From contig JABSQB010000009.1 of NCBI GenBank assembly GCA_013214545.1, forward strand, positions 32,615 to 96,614: DNA of 64,000 nucleotides. Reading direction: 5' to 3'. The stretch comes from Henriciella sp. (GTDB taxonomy: Bacteria; Pseudomonadota; Alphaproteobacteria; Caulobacterales; Hyphomonadaceae). Positions within the stretch are counted from its first letter, which is position 1, and each line of letters opens with the position of its first letter. Position numbers and translations under genes: made by a program. Shown here in pieces: positions 35,129 to 46,892 of this stretch. A model generated the notes under the pieces. It saw nothing but the letters and a program-made list of their open reading frames with translations, had not been told where the DNA came from and searched no databases.

Positions 35129-36247
35129 ATGAAATTGACGATCGAACGCGGAGCATTGTTGAACGCGCTTGGACATGTTCAGAATGTTGTTGAGCGCCGA
35201 AACACGATCCCCATCCTGTCCAATATTCTCGTAGAAGCCACCGGTAAGGAAGTTCGCTTCACCGCCACCGACCTCGACATCGAAGCGGTTGATCACGCCG
35301 ACGCAAAAATCTCAGCCGAAGGCGCCGTGACTGCACCCGCAGGAACGCTGTTCGATGTGGTTCGCAAACTGCCGACAGGCGCAGATGTGGCTCTGGAATA
35401 TGATAGCGATTCCCGGCAATTGGTGATCAGCTCAGGTCGTTCCGAGTTCAAACTGCCAACCCTGCCGGCGGGCGACTTTCAGACCATGGTGCCGGACGAG
35501 GACGCAACCGAGTTCAGTCTCGAAGCCGCCGACCTTCGCCGCCTGATCGACAAGACCCGGTTCGCGATCTCCACCGAAGAGACGCGTTATTATCTCAACG
35601 GAGTCTATCTCCACACCGCGGACACCGATGGCGGCAAGAAGCTTCGCACGGTTGCCACGGACGGCCACCGCCTCGCTTTGTCTGAAGTCGACGCGCCAAA
35701 AGGCGCCGAAGAGTTGGAAGGTGTGATCGTCCCACGCAAGGCGGTCGGCGAAGCTCGCCGCCTGATCGATAGCGAAGATGGCGATGTCTCTGTTTCGGTT
35801 TCTGACACCAAAGTTGTGTTCAAGGCCGGCCGCGCGCAGCTCACGTCGAAGCTGATCGACGGCTCCTTCCCAGACTATGCGCGCGTTATCCCGAAAGGGA
35901 ATGAGAAAGCGATGATCATCGACAACAAGCTTTTTGAAGCCGCGGTCGATCGTGTCGCCACGGTCTCAGCAGAGCGGTCGCGGTCTGTGAAACTGTCAAT
36001 CTCCGAGGGCAAGCTGACCCTGGCCGTGAACAGCACAGAGACGGGCCAAGGCCATGAAGAGATCGAATGCGATTATCAGGCCGACGGCATGGATATCGGA
36101 TTCAATGCGAAATACCTGCTGGATGTCGCGGCGCAGATTGAAGCTGAAGATGCGCGCTTCCTGTTCAATGATCCAGCAAGCCCAGCCCTGGTGCTTGATC
36201 CAGGCGATGCCAGCGCGCAGTACGTATTGATGCCGCTGCGGGTCTAG
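35129..36247 (+). CDS. dnaN: DNA polymerase III beta sliding clamp
   Basis: The 372-residue protein has the three-fold clamp domain pattern. Recognisable segments are KLTIERGALLNALGHVQNVVERRNTIPILSN at the start and the C-terminal hydrophobic ending YVLMPLRV. It encircles DNA and tethers polymerase III. It follows dnaA as in most bacteria. An SDR gene intervenes before recF. Confidence 0.98.
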   Translation: MKLTIERGALLNALGHVQNVVERRNTIPILSNILVEATGKEVRFTATDLDIEAVDHADAKISAEGAVTAPAGTLFDVVRKLPTGADVALEYDSDSRQLVISSGRSEFKLPTLPAGDFQTMVPDEDATEFSLEAADLRRLIDKTRFAISTEETRYYLNGVYLHTADTDGGKKLRTVATDGHRLALSEVDAPKGAEELEGVIVPRKAVGEARRLIDSEDGDVSVSVSDTKVVFKAGRAQLTSKLIDGSFPDYARVIPKGNEKAMIIDNKLFEAAVDRVATVSAERSRSVKLSISEGKLTLAVNSTETGQGHEEIECDYQADGMDIGFNAKYLLDVAAQIEAEDARFLFNDPASPALVLDPGDASAQYVLMPLRV

Positions 36248-36257
36248 TGACCAGATA

Positions 36258-37187
36258 ATGACGATACGAAATTGGACCCCTAAGCGCCTTGCCGATCAGT
36301 CCGGCAAGACGTTCGTGATTACGGGGGCCAATAGCGGTATCGGGTTTCGGGCGAGCAAGCGCCTGGTCGAGGCGGGCGCTGATCTGATCATGCTCTGCCG
36401 CAATCAGGAAAAGGCCGATGCGGCTGCCGAAAAACTGCAAGCTGCCGCAGCAGACGACAACACGGTTTCGGTCATTCAGATGGATCTTGCCAGCCTCAGC
36501 TCTGTGAGAGCGGCTGCCGACGCTGTGCTTGATCAAACCACCAGCATTGATGCGCTGATCAACAATGCCGGCATTATGTTCCCGCCCAAGCGGACATTGA
36601 CGGAAGACGGGTTCGAGCTGCAATTCGGCGTCAATCATCTCGGCCATTTCTTACTGACCGGGCTGCTCAAGGATCGGGTTTTGGAGAGCGAGGGCCGGTT
36701 CGTGACGGTCTCCAGTCTCGCCCATAAAGTCGGACTTCGCCACATTCGGTTCGATGACACGAATTGGGCGCGCGGCTACCAAGCAACGCTGGCCTACAGC
36801 CAGAGCAAGCTTGCCAATGCAATGTTTGGCCATGAGCTTAATCGGCGATTGGAGGCCGCTTCCAGCGCCTCGCGATCATACATCTGCCATCCTGGATACT
36901 CGGCGACCAATCTTCAATCGACCGGCCCGGGTAGAATGGCCACGCTGATGATGGCGCCAGCAAATTTATTCATTGCGCAGTCGGCCGAACGCGGCGGATG
37001 GCCAATCCTGCTGAGCGCGACGGATCCGGACGCTGAAGGCGGTCGCTATTATGGCCCTCGCCAGTTCGGCGAACTGCGCGGCGCTGTCGGAGCGTGCAGG
37101 ATGATCAAATCGGCGAAAGACAAAGCTGCGGCGGCAAAGCTCTGGGCGCTCTCTGAACAGGCCGTGGATCTCTCGTGGAGCGTTTGA
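36258..37187 (+). CDS. Short-chain dehydrogenase (retinol-dehydrogenase-like), inserted between dnaN and recF
   Basis: The 309-residue protein has the classical SDR motifs: TGANSGIGF, NNAGIM, and an active-site YSQSK. The segment FGVNHLGHFLLTGLL and VTVSSLAH are typical of the RDH/WWOX-like branch. The substrate is unknown. It is on the same strand, ten bases after dnaN and ten bases before recF, so it seems to be inside the replication operon. A functional link to replication is not implied. Confidence 0.87.
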   Translation: MTIRNWTPKRLADQSGKTFVITGANSGIGFRASKRLVEAGADLIMLCRNQEKADAAAEKLQAAAADDNTVSVIQMDLASLSSVRAAADAVLDQTTSIDALINNAGIMFPPKRTLTEDGFELQFGVNHLGHFLLTGLLKDRVLESEGRFVTVSSLAHKVGLRHIRFDDTNWARGYQATLAYSQSKLANAMFGHELNRRLEAASSASRSYICHPGYSATNLQSTGPGRMATLMMAPANLFIAQSAERGGWPILLSATDPDAEGGRYYGPRQFGELRGAVGACRMIKSAKDKAAAAKLWALSEQAVDLSWSV

Positions 37188-37197
37188 CGCGACCCGC

Positions 37198-38301
37198 ATG
37201 ACCGCCCTCACCCGTCTTCGCCTGACCAATTTCCGCAGCCACGCGGCGCTCGACTTAAAGCTCGACGCGCGGCCGGTCTGCCTGTGGGGCGCCAATGGCG
37301 CCGGGAAGACCAACATCCTCGAAGCGATCAGCCAGCTTGGCCCGGGCCGCGGCTTGCGGGCTGCGGCTTTGCCTGAAATGACCAAGCATGGCGCCAGCAA
37401 AGGCTGGACAGTTTCAGCAACGCTCGACGATGACCGCAAGATTGGGGTTGGTCTGGAGCGCGGCGAGAGCGGCAATAAGCGAACCATTCGACTCGATGGC
37501 GCACCGGCGACAGCGACGGACCTTGCTGATCTCATTCGCATTGTCTGGCTGACACCGAATATGGACGGTGTGTTTCGCGGTGGGGCAAGCGACCGGCGGC
37601 GCTTCTTTGACCGCCAGGTCATGGCACATATTCCGAGCCATGGCAGCGTCTCGGGGCGCTATGAAAAAGCCATGCGCGAGCGTAACGCGCTGCTGGAACG
37701 CGGCCGCGTTGATCCGGCATGGGCAGACGCCATCGAACGCCGCATGGCCGAAGCTGGCGCCTTGATTGCAACCAATCGTGCGCAGGTCCTCACTTCTCTG
37801 CAGACGGCAATCGATGCCCGCCCGGAGGGATTCTTCCCGAAGGGCGACCTGAGCCTGGAAGGCGAGGCCGAACGCGCCGCGGCTGAGGGCGCAAGCCTGT
37901 TCGACATCATGGATCTGATCGCCGAAGCTTTGGCCAAGGGACGATATCGCGACCAAGGCGCGGGGCGAACCCTGTCAGGACCGCATCGCACCGACCTGAG
38001 CGTCATCCATCGCCCCACCAACGCGCCGGCTGGCGATGCCTCTACAGGCCAGCAAAAGGCGCTCTTGATTGGCCTGATCCTTGCCAGCGCCCGCGCCCTC
38101 TCTGACGACGGTGAAGGGCCTAGCCCGCTCATTCTGCTCGATGAAGCCGCGGCGCACCTGGACCGCGACCGCCGCGCAGCCTTGTTTGACGAGTTGATCT
38201 CACTCGGCGGTCAGGCCTGGCTGACCGGAACAGAAGCGTTTCTGTTCGAAGCGTTCGGGGATCGCGCACAAACGGTTGAGATTTCACCAGAGGCGAACTG
38301 A
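37198..38301 (+). CDS. recF: DNA replication and repair protein RecF
   Basis: The 367-residue SMC-like ATPase has LRLTNFRSHAALDL, Walker A GANGAGKTN (Lys37), and C-terminal signature STGQQKALLIGLILA with Walker B LILLDEAAAHLD. It loads RecA at gaps with RecO and RecR. Length and motifs are complete. The opposed hydrolase gene ends eight bases after its stop. Confidence 0.97.
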   Translation: MTALTRLRLTNFRSHAALDLKLDARPVCLWGANGAGKTNILEAISQLGPGRGLRAAALPEMTKHGASKGWTVSATLDDDRKIGVGLERGESGNKRTIRLDGAPATATDLADLIRIVWLTPNMDGVFRGGASDRRRFFDRQVMAHIPSHGSVSGRYEKAMRERNALLERGRVDPAWADAIERRMAEAGALIATNRAQVLTSLQTAIDARPEGFFPKGDLSLEGEAERAAAEGASLFDIMDLIAEALAKGRYRDQGAGRTLSGPHRTDLSVIHRPTNAPAGDASTGQQKALLIGLILASARALSDDGEGPSPLILLDEAAAHLDRDRRAALFDELISLGGQAWLTGTEAFLFEAFGDRAQTVEISPEAN

Positions 38302-38309
38302 TCGACGCA

Positions 38310-39254
38310 TTATTGGCCTTCAGTGTCGGCAAAAAAGTCGATCAGCCACGGATTGACGATCTTGTGATTCTGATAATTGAGGCCGTGCGCGCCGTCTTCA
38401 ATCACGCGAATGTCGGCATCCGGGATTAACGTCTCCAGGCGCTCAGCGCTGGAAATGAGGACGGTCTCATCCTTGGCGCCATAGATGGCGAGCACGGGGA
38501 TGCCCGTCTCTGCTACGCGCGCAAATGTCTCTTCGCGGCCAGACATGGGCATATGCCGCAAGGTCGAGAGCAAGGCTTGCAAATAGCCGCGATATTGAAA
38601 CTGCTCTTCAACATCACCGCGCAAACGGTTCTCAGGCGCCAGCTCGCTTTCGGAATATTGCGGATCTCCGAGCAGCGTGCGCTTGCCGATCATGCGCCAG
38701 ATGAAATCCCCGATCACCGGCGTCTGGACGAGCTTCGCGGCGGCGCTGTCATTACCGGCAAGATCAAGGCCGGCAGGAACCAGGAGCACGAGCTTGTTCA
38801 CGCGTTCAGGATGGCGCGCCGTGAATTCTGAAACAATCGGCCCGCCCATCGACAAACCAGCGAGGCCAAAAGGCTCATTGATACCCAGCGTGTCGAGCAG
38901 CTCTGTCAGCGCCCGGTCATAGAAATCAACATCGTACTTTGTCGACGGACGATCCGACCAACCGCGGCCGAAATGATCGAACCGCAGGGTTCGCATACCG
39001 GACGCGTTCAGAGCTTCGACATTCTGCTCATAAATGAAGTTCGGAGTGGAAAAGCCGTGCACCAGAACGACTAGCGGGCCGTCCTCGGGGCCTTCCAGGC
39101 GGTAGTGGATCTGTCCGTCGGAGAGTTCTGCGAAGGCGCCCGGGGCCTTGCTACGGGCCTCATCATTCATCGGTTTGAGCATCAGATCCGCCCCCAAATA
39201 AATCGATATGGCCGCAAACAGGATCAGTCCTAAGACCCGAATAACCCACTTCAT
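38310..39254 (-). CDS. Membrane-anchored alpha/beta-hydrolase
   Basis: The start is the ATG at 39254, preceded by AGGAGGGGA, giving 314 residues. An N-terminal hydrophobic helix (VIRVLGLILFAAISIYLGA) likely anchors it in the inner membrane facing the periplasm. The HGFS oxyanion motif is in VLVHGFSTPN, the nucleophile in GLSMGG, the acid in YGAKDE and the His in EDGAHGLN. The substrate is unknown. It is inserted against the strand of recF and gyrB. Confidence 0.87.
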   Translation of the reverse strand: MKWVIRVLGLILFAAISIYLGADLMLKPMNDEARSKAPGAFAELSDGQIHYRLEGPEDGPLVVLVHGFSTPNFIYEQNVEALNASGMRTLRFDHFGRGWSDRPSTKYDVDFYDRALTELLDTLGINEPFGLAGLSMGGPIVSEFTARHPERVNKLVLLVPAGLDLAGNDSAAAKLVQTPVIGDFIWRMIGKRTLLGDPQYSESELAPENRLRGDVEEQFQYRGYLQALLSTLRHMPMSGREETFARVAETGIPVLAIYGAKDETVLISSAERLETLIPDADIRVIEDGAHGLNYQNHKIVNPWLIDFFADTEGQ

Positions 39255-39366
39255 TTTCCCCTCCTGAATCGGCGATTTTGCAGCTGTTTTAAGCCCTTTT
39301 CGCAGGGGCAAGACCAGTCTCGAATGACGGCGCCCTCGAAACGCCTATAACACATTGATAATATAG

Positions 39367-41892
<2,526 letters not shown>

Positions 41893-42020
41893 CCAAATCC
41901 CTAACAAATACTAAACCAATCCTTAATTCAAATTTATTTATTGAACTGATTGGCGCATAAACAGTAAAAAGTGCAGGCCTGCTCTTGCGGAATCTACTTA
42001 TTCTCTGACATAAGGTCTGT

Positions 42021-42431
42021 ATGGGGATGAATGATACACCTTGCGCATTGAGCGGCGTTTGGACCGGACGGTTTCAGCGCGAAGACACCGATGGCGACAA
42101 CGCCGCGTTTTCGGCGTGGCTGAAAGTCGCCAATGGCCGCATCTCCGGCTCGACCCTGGAACCCAATAATCTCCAGTGCACTGAGGACAATGAACTGGAA
42201 GCGCAATTGCGCGGCCACCTGGATGGCAGTGAAGTGGTCTTTCTCAAGACTTACCAGGGTCTGGATCTCGAGCCGATCTATTGCGAAGGGGTCGTCACCG
42301 AAGAAGGTCAGAAGATCACCGGCAAGTGGTTCTATGGCTGGCCCAATGAACTCTCCGGCACGTTCGAAATGACACGCCAGGCAGTGAAGGCCAAAGCGGA
42401 TCAAGCGCTCTCCAATGAGGTCCGGCGCTAG
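42021..42431 (+). CDS. Small beta-rich hypothetical protein
   Basis: The 136-residue protein has a repeated strand pattern (LSGVWTGRFQ, AFSAWLKVANGRISGST, VVFLKTYQG, YCEGVVTEEGQKITGKWFYG, LSGTFEMTRQ). This looks like a small beta-barrel widespread but uncharacterised in alphaproteobacteria (from pattern memory). No signal peptide is seen. The upstream 128 bases after gyrB are AT-rich with a weak inverted repeat (CCAAT/ATTGG, TTCAA/TTGAA). Confidence 0.65.
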   Translation: MGMNDTPCALSGVWTGRFQREDTDGDNAAFSAWLKVANGRISGSTLEPNNLQCTEDNELEAQLRGHLDGSEVVFLKTYQGLDLEPIYCEGVVTEEGQKITGKWFYGWPNELSGTFEMTRQAVKAKADQALSNEVRR

Positions 42432-42504
42432 ACCATCGCACAATCTTGAAATTAGTTTGCCGACAGAGCTGGCAATCGCGCACACTTCCTCGTAAGGCGC
42501 TAGC

Positions 42505-43419
42505 ATGATCGCGCGCGTGCTCTCTTATCCGATCCTGATTGCTGTGATCGCCATAGCGATGGGATCCGGGATCGATGCCATGGTGAAAGCGATCGCACCG
42601 AACGCAGGCCTGCACCACCTTTTGGCCTGGCGCTTCCTGTTTGGTGCCCTGATCGCTCTGGCGGTGTTCCGCGCCCAAAAGCGTCCCATGCCAAGCGCGG
42701 AAGCGATCCGCTTTCATACCTTGCGCGGCGTGGTCCAACTTGGGTGTGCCTTCACATTCTTCTTCGCGCTGATGCACTTGCCGCTCGCGATGGCGACGAT
42801 CATCGGCTTCACCGCCGCCCTGATGGTGCCGTTTGTGGCGCGCATCCTGTTAGGAGAGAAGATCACGTTCACGGCGTTGATCGCAACCATTGTCGGGTTT
42901 GCCGGGGCCGCGCTTGCTGTGACCGGGCGCCCGGAGAATGGCAATGCCAGCGAGCTTTGGGTGTGGGGCGTGATCAGCTGTTTTCTGGCCGCTTTCCTGT
43001 ACGCGTTCGGTCTTGTGCTGCTGCGGATGCGGGCGACGCATGAGGATGCCACCACGATCGCTATGTTCACCAATGTCGTGCCGGCCGTTCTTTTGCTGCC
43101 CGTCACATTCGGCCTGTTCGGAACACCGGACTGGAGCGACATTCCCTGGTTTTTGATGTTTGGCGTGCTTGGCTTTGTCACTTGGTACCTGATGACACTC
43201 GCCTATGCCCGCGCCCCGGCGCAGAGACTGGCGCCGCTGGAATACACTGCCCTGATCTGGAGCGGCCTGTTTGGGTCGATCTTCTTCGCCGAGTATCCGG
43301 GGTGGCAGACCTGGCTTGGCGCGGTGATCATCATTGGCGCCTGTCTGATCGTCGCCTTCGAAGAGCGGTTCACGACGCGCGAAGAAACGCATATGCCGGT
43401 CAGCGATTTGCCAGAATAG
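42505..43419 (+). CDS. DMT/EamA family transporter
   Basis: The 304-residue protein has ten predicted membrane helices in two EamA halves. The first half contains GLHHLLAWRFLFGALIAL and MATIIGFTAALMVPF; the second contains GFVTWYLMTLAYARAPAQRLAPLEYTALIW. These are typical of drug/metabolite exporters. The exported compound is unknown. It is convergent with the TetR gene at 43423, with a four-base gap. Confidence 0.88.
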   Translation: MIARVLSYPILIAVIAIAMGSGIDAMVKAIAPNAGLHHLLAWRFLFGALIALAVFRAQKRPMPSAEAIRFHTLRGVVQLGCAFTFFFALMHLPLAMATIIGFTAALMVPFVARILLGEKITFTALIATIVGFAGAALAVTGRPENGNASELWVWGVISCFLAAFLYAFGLVLLRMRATHEDATTIAMFTNVVPAVLLLPVTFGLFGTPDWSDIPWFLMFGVLGFVTWYLMTLAYARAPAQRLAPLEYTALIWSGLFGSIFFAEYPGWQTWLGAVIIIGACLIVAFEERFTTREETHMPVSDLPE

Positions 43420-43422
43420 ATC

Positions 43423-44058
43423 CTAGCGCCGGGTCAGATCGCGATGGCGCTCGAGCATACCGTCCAGTGCTTCGACCCCCGCCTCTCCCATGAACGGCAC
43501 GATGAGCAGCATGAATTGCAATACTGTGTCGTGAATGAGCGTGGGTCCGCCGCGATCGCCGCCCTCAATCAAGTCACTGCTCAGCCAGAAGGTGAGCGTC
43601 GATAGCATTTGCCTTGTCAGTGGTTCGCGCAGGCGGCGGTCAATCTCGACAATGTCGCGCTTCTCCAGCTGGTTCAGAACGTTCTCAATGGCCTGACGTT
43701 TCATTGCCAGTATCTTGCGGAACCGAGAGGCGAGCGCCGGATAGCGCTCCATCATGTCGCCGACACTGCGATAGAAGAAGCGGAAGTCGTAAATCTCTTC
43801 CAGGACGATATAGACAAAGACCCAATTGTCCTCAATCGAGGTCACCGCGCCATGGGTGCCGCCGAGGATGATCTGCATCTCCTCTTCAAAGCGATCGAAC
43901 AGCGCTTCGATGATCGGTTCCTTGCCTTTGAAGTGATAGTAGAGATTGCCTGGCGACATATCGAGCGCATTGGCAATATCAACCGCGGTTTGCGCGGCTT
44001 CGCCTTCGGCATTGAACAGACCGAGGCTGACATCAAGAATACGGTCGCGTGTCTTCAT
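43423..44058 (-). CDS. TetR family regulator next to phaC
   Basis: The start is the ATG at 44058 (a GTG lies one codon upstream), giving 211 residues. The N-terminal helix-turn-helix is at about residues 5-50 (RDRILDVSLGLFNAEGE, MSPGNLYYHFKGKEPI). The C-terminal half is longer than in many TetR members and has YDFRFFYRSVGDMM. It is divergent from phaC, so it may control PHA metabolism, an inference from position. Confidence 0.88.
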   Translation of the reverse strand: MKTRDRILDVSLGLFNAEGEAAQTAVDIANALDMSPGNLYYHFKGKEPIIEALFDRFEEEMQIILGGTHGAVTSIEDNWVFVYIVLEEIYDFRFFYRSVGDMMERYPALASRFRKILAMKRQAIENVLNQLEKRDIVEIDRRLREPLTRQMLSTLTFWLSSDLIEGGDRGGPTLIHDTVLQFMLLIVPFMGEAGVEALDGMLERHRDLTRR

Positions 44059-44105
44059 CACAGGTAATTCGCGTCTAGGCTGAACTTTCTATTTCCCCGC
44101 TGTAT

Positions 44106-44123
44106 TTGACACTAAAAGGTCAA
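44106..44123. promoter_or_regulatory. TTGAC-N8-GTCAA inverted repeat in the TetR/phaC gap
   Basis: TTGAC (44106-44110) and GTCAA (44119-44123) form an inverted repeat centred in the 178-base divergent region. It is a candidate operator for the adjacent TetR protein. TTGAC could also be a -35 hexamer. Confidence 0.35.
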
Positions 44124-44236
44124 TATGGAACGAATTTGAACGTGCAAGGTTATCCAAATTTAGACTCTTAACCATAAGAGCAAGCCTTGTGCCGGACGGG
44201 GTAAACTCCGTTTCGGGGAGGATATCGGAGGCAGTG

Positions 44237-45922
44237 ATGAGCAAAACCGCAGACTATATTGGCGAGGCAGCCGCAGACAGTACCAATGCGCTGAATCCCT
44301 TACTTGGCGGCCTGAACCGTCAGGAGCTATTGGGCTCGGTCGCAATGATGTTGCGCCGGACCAGTGTTTCACCTGTGGCCAATGCCAAGTTTGCCAGCAA
44401 AATGGCCAAGGAATCCTATGACATTGTCATGGGAAAATCAGAGCGCGCACCGGGCCGCAAAGACAAGCGGTTCAAGGATCCAGCCTGGGCCAATAATCCC
44501 TTCTACAAGCGCGGTATGCAGACCTATCTCGCCATGCAAGAGCATCTTGATGACTGGGTTGGCGATCTCAAGCTTGGCGACATGGAACATGCCCGCGCCG
44601 CCTTCGTCATGAACATGATCACGGACGCCATCTCTCCGACCAATGCGTTCATCACCAATCCGGCGGCGAAGAAACGCGCCATCGACAGCGGCGGCCAGTC
44701 GCTGATCAAGGGTCTTCAAAACGCCTATGAGGACATGACCAAGAATGGCGGCATGCCGAGCCGGGTCGACAAGAGCCCGTTCGCGATCGGCGAGAACGTT
44801 GCGATCACGCCCGGAAAAGTCGTGTGGAAGAATGAGATGATGGAGCTCATTCAGTACACGCCTGTGACGGATGAAGTTCGGGAAATCCCATTCCTCAACA
44901 TTCCACCACAGATCAATAAGTACTATGCGAGCGATCTCGATCCGATCACCAGTATCGTTCAATTCCTGCTCAAACAGGGCTTCCAGACCTTCATCATTTC
45001 CTGGCGGAATCCAACCAAGGACCATGCTGATTGGGGCATGAGCGAGTATGTCGACTCCCTGATCCAGTGCACCGAAGTGATCAAGGAGATTACCGGTTCA
45101 GACAAGGTCAATGTCTCAGGCGCCTGTTCCGGCGGGATCACGACCGCAACGTTTGCGAGCCTACTGGCAGCGGCTGGCGATGACCGGATCAACTCGCTGA
45201 CCTTCCAGGTCTGCGTCCTCGACCCGGAGACTGATGACAGTGAGCTCAGCGCTATGGCGTCCGAGCGCAGTCTTGAGATTGCGCGCCGCTATTCCCGTCG
45301 CAAAGGCATTCTCAAAGGCGACGACCTTGCCCGCATGTTCGCGTGGATGCGCCCGAATGATCTGATCTGGAACTATGTCGTCAACAATTACCTGATGGGC
45401 GAAGATCCGCCACCATATAATGTTCTGTTCTGGAATGATGATTCAACCAATCTCCCGGCGCAGCTGCATTCAGACTATCTGGATTTTGGCCTGACCAAGC
45501 CATTCACCAATCCGGGTGAAGTCGAGATTGCGGGACATGTCGCCGATCTCACCAAAGTCGATGTGGATCTGTTTATCGTCGCTGGCGTCACCGATCACAT
45601 TACGCCCTGGAAAGCCGCTTATCGGACCACGGGCCTTTTCGGATCCAAGAATATCGAGTTCACCCTCTCGAATTCGGGTCATATCCAATCACTACTCAAC
45701 CCTCCCGGTAATCCAAAAGCCAAGTACTTTCGTAATCCGAGTATTGAGCCTACCGCTGACGAATGGGCAGCTGGGGCTGAAGAAGTTGCTGGATCATGGT
45801 GGACTCGTTGGGCAGAGTGGTTGCACGAACGCTCTGGCGATATGAAAACCGCGCCAGCGCAAGACGGATCTGAGCAGTTCCCACCGCTCTATGATGCGCC
45901 AGGAAAATATGTGTTCGACTAA
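44237..45922 (+). CDS. phaC: Class I poly(3-hydroxyalkanoate) synthase
   Basis: The start is the ATG at 44237, preceded by CGGAGG, giving 561 residues. The lipase-like box GACSGG carries the catalytic Cys297. Typical segments are NPTKDHADWGMSEYV, NDLIWNYVVNNYLMG, the Asp in VAGVTDHITPW and the His in LSNSGHIQS. It polymerises 3-hydroxyacyl-CoA into storage granules. It is followed by a PHA depolymerase-like gene. No phaE/phaR partner is nearby, consistent with class I. Confidence 0.96.
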   Translation: MSKTADYIGEAAADSTNALNPLLGGLNRQELLGSVAMMLRRTSVSPVANAKFASKMAKESYDIVMGKSERAPGRKDKRFKDPAWANNPFYKRGMQTYLAMQEHLDDWVGDLKLGDMEHARAAFVMNMITDAISPTNAFITNPAAKKRAIDSGGQSLIKGLQNAYEDMTKNGGMPSRVDKSPFAIGENVAITPGKVVWKNEMMELIQYTPVTDEVREIPFLNIPPQINKYYASDLDPITSIVQFLLKQGFQTFIISWRNPTKDHADWGMSEYVDSLIQCTEVIKEITGSDKVNVSGACSGGITTATFASLLAAAGDDRINSLTFQVCVLDPETDDSELSAMASERSLEIARRYSRRKGILKGDDLARMFAWMRPNDLIWNYVVNNYLMGEDPPPYNVLFWNDDSTNLPAQLHSDYLDFGLTKPFTNPGEVEIAGHVADLTKVDVDLFIVAGVTDHITPWKAAYRTTGLFGSKNIEFTLSNSGHIQSLLNPPGNPKAKYFRNPSIEPTADEWAAGAEEVAGSWWTRWAEWLHERSGDMKTAPAQDGSEQFPPLYDAPGKYVFD

Positions 45923-45966
45923 GGGCCGACAGGTCCTCAGGCGGCACACAGCGTAAGGAGGCCGCC

Positions 45967-46854
45967 ATGGCGACCCGAAAATCAGGCGGCGCCCCTAAGC
46001 CGCGTCTGCCAGAGATCAGCATGGAGACCATCGGGTCGTTTACGCTGCGCGTCGGCTATTGGCCTGCGGAGCGTCCGAGCGGCAAGCGTCCCTTGCTGTT
46101 CTTCAATGGCATCGGCGCCAATATGGAACTCGCCTTCGGTCTCGGCGAATGGATGCGCGATCGCGAGATCCTGACCTTTGATATGCCAGGCGTTGGCGAA
46201 AGCGAACCGGCGAAATTCCCCTACCGCCCATGGATGATGGCCCGCGCGGCCCGCAAGCTTTGTGATCAGTATGACATGGGCGATGTCGACGTGATGGGTG
46301 TATCCTGGGGCGGCGCCATGGCGCAGCAATATGCGTTTCAGTATCGCAACTCGGTTGGCAAGCTCGTCCTCGTCGCGACCACGGCCGGCATGACCATGGT
46401 GCCAGGCAAGATCAGCGCGATCTCCAAAATGGCAGATGCGCGCCGCTATACCGATCCAGACTATATGCGCGAGAATTTCCAGCGCCTCTATGGCGAAGCG
46501 GCTGACGAAGGCGCCGGGCAACATATTGAAAATCTCAAGCCACCCGCGCCAATGGGATATGTCTATCAGTTACTGGCATTCCTCGGTTGGTCATCGCTGC
46601 CCTTCATTCGCTTTCTGCGTATGCCGACCCTGGTCATGGCTGGGGACAGCGATGCGATCGTGCCGATGGCCAATGCGCATATCCTCAACACGGCGCTGCC
46701 GAACTCCAAGCTGCATGTGGTCCAGGATGGCGGGCATCTATTCCTGGTGACCAAGCCCGAGCAGAGCATTTCTGTGCTGACAGAATTCCTGGATGAGCCC
46801 ATGGAAGCGATGCAGCCCAAGAGCGTCTGGGAGCAAAGCTTCTCCTTTGCTTGA
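45967..46854 (+). CDS. phaZ: Intracellular PHA depolymerase (PhaZ-like)
   Basis: The 295-residue alpha/beta-hydrolase has GVSWGGAMAQQ with Ser113, FFNGIGANMEL, DMPGVGESE, a VMAGDSDAIVP acid loop and a DGGHLFL His. These segments, including MVPGK and GWSS, match the Pseudomonas-type PhaZ sequence pattern. It mobilises stored polymer. An AAGGAGGCC ribosome binding site precedes the ATG. It lies 44 bases after phaC and is likely cotranscribed. Confidence 0.9.
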   Translation: MATRKSGGAPKPRLPEISMETIGSFTLRVGYWPAERPSGKRPLLFFNGIGANMELAFGLGEWMRDREILTFDMPGVGESEPAKFPYRPWMMARAARKLCDQYDMGDVDVMGVSWGGAMAQQYAFQYRNSVGKLVLVATTAGMTMVPGKISAISKMADARRYTDPDYMRENFQRLYGEAADEGAGQHIENLKPPAPMGYVYQLLAFLGWSSLPFIRFLRMPTLVMAGDSDAIVPMANAHILNTALPNSKLHVVQDGGHLFLVTKPEQSISVLTEFLDEPMEAMQPKSVWEQSFSFA

Positions 46855-46892
46855 AAGCGCTATGTGGCGGTTGAACTGAGTTAGATCGACCA

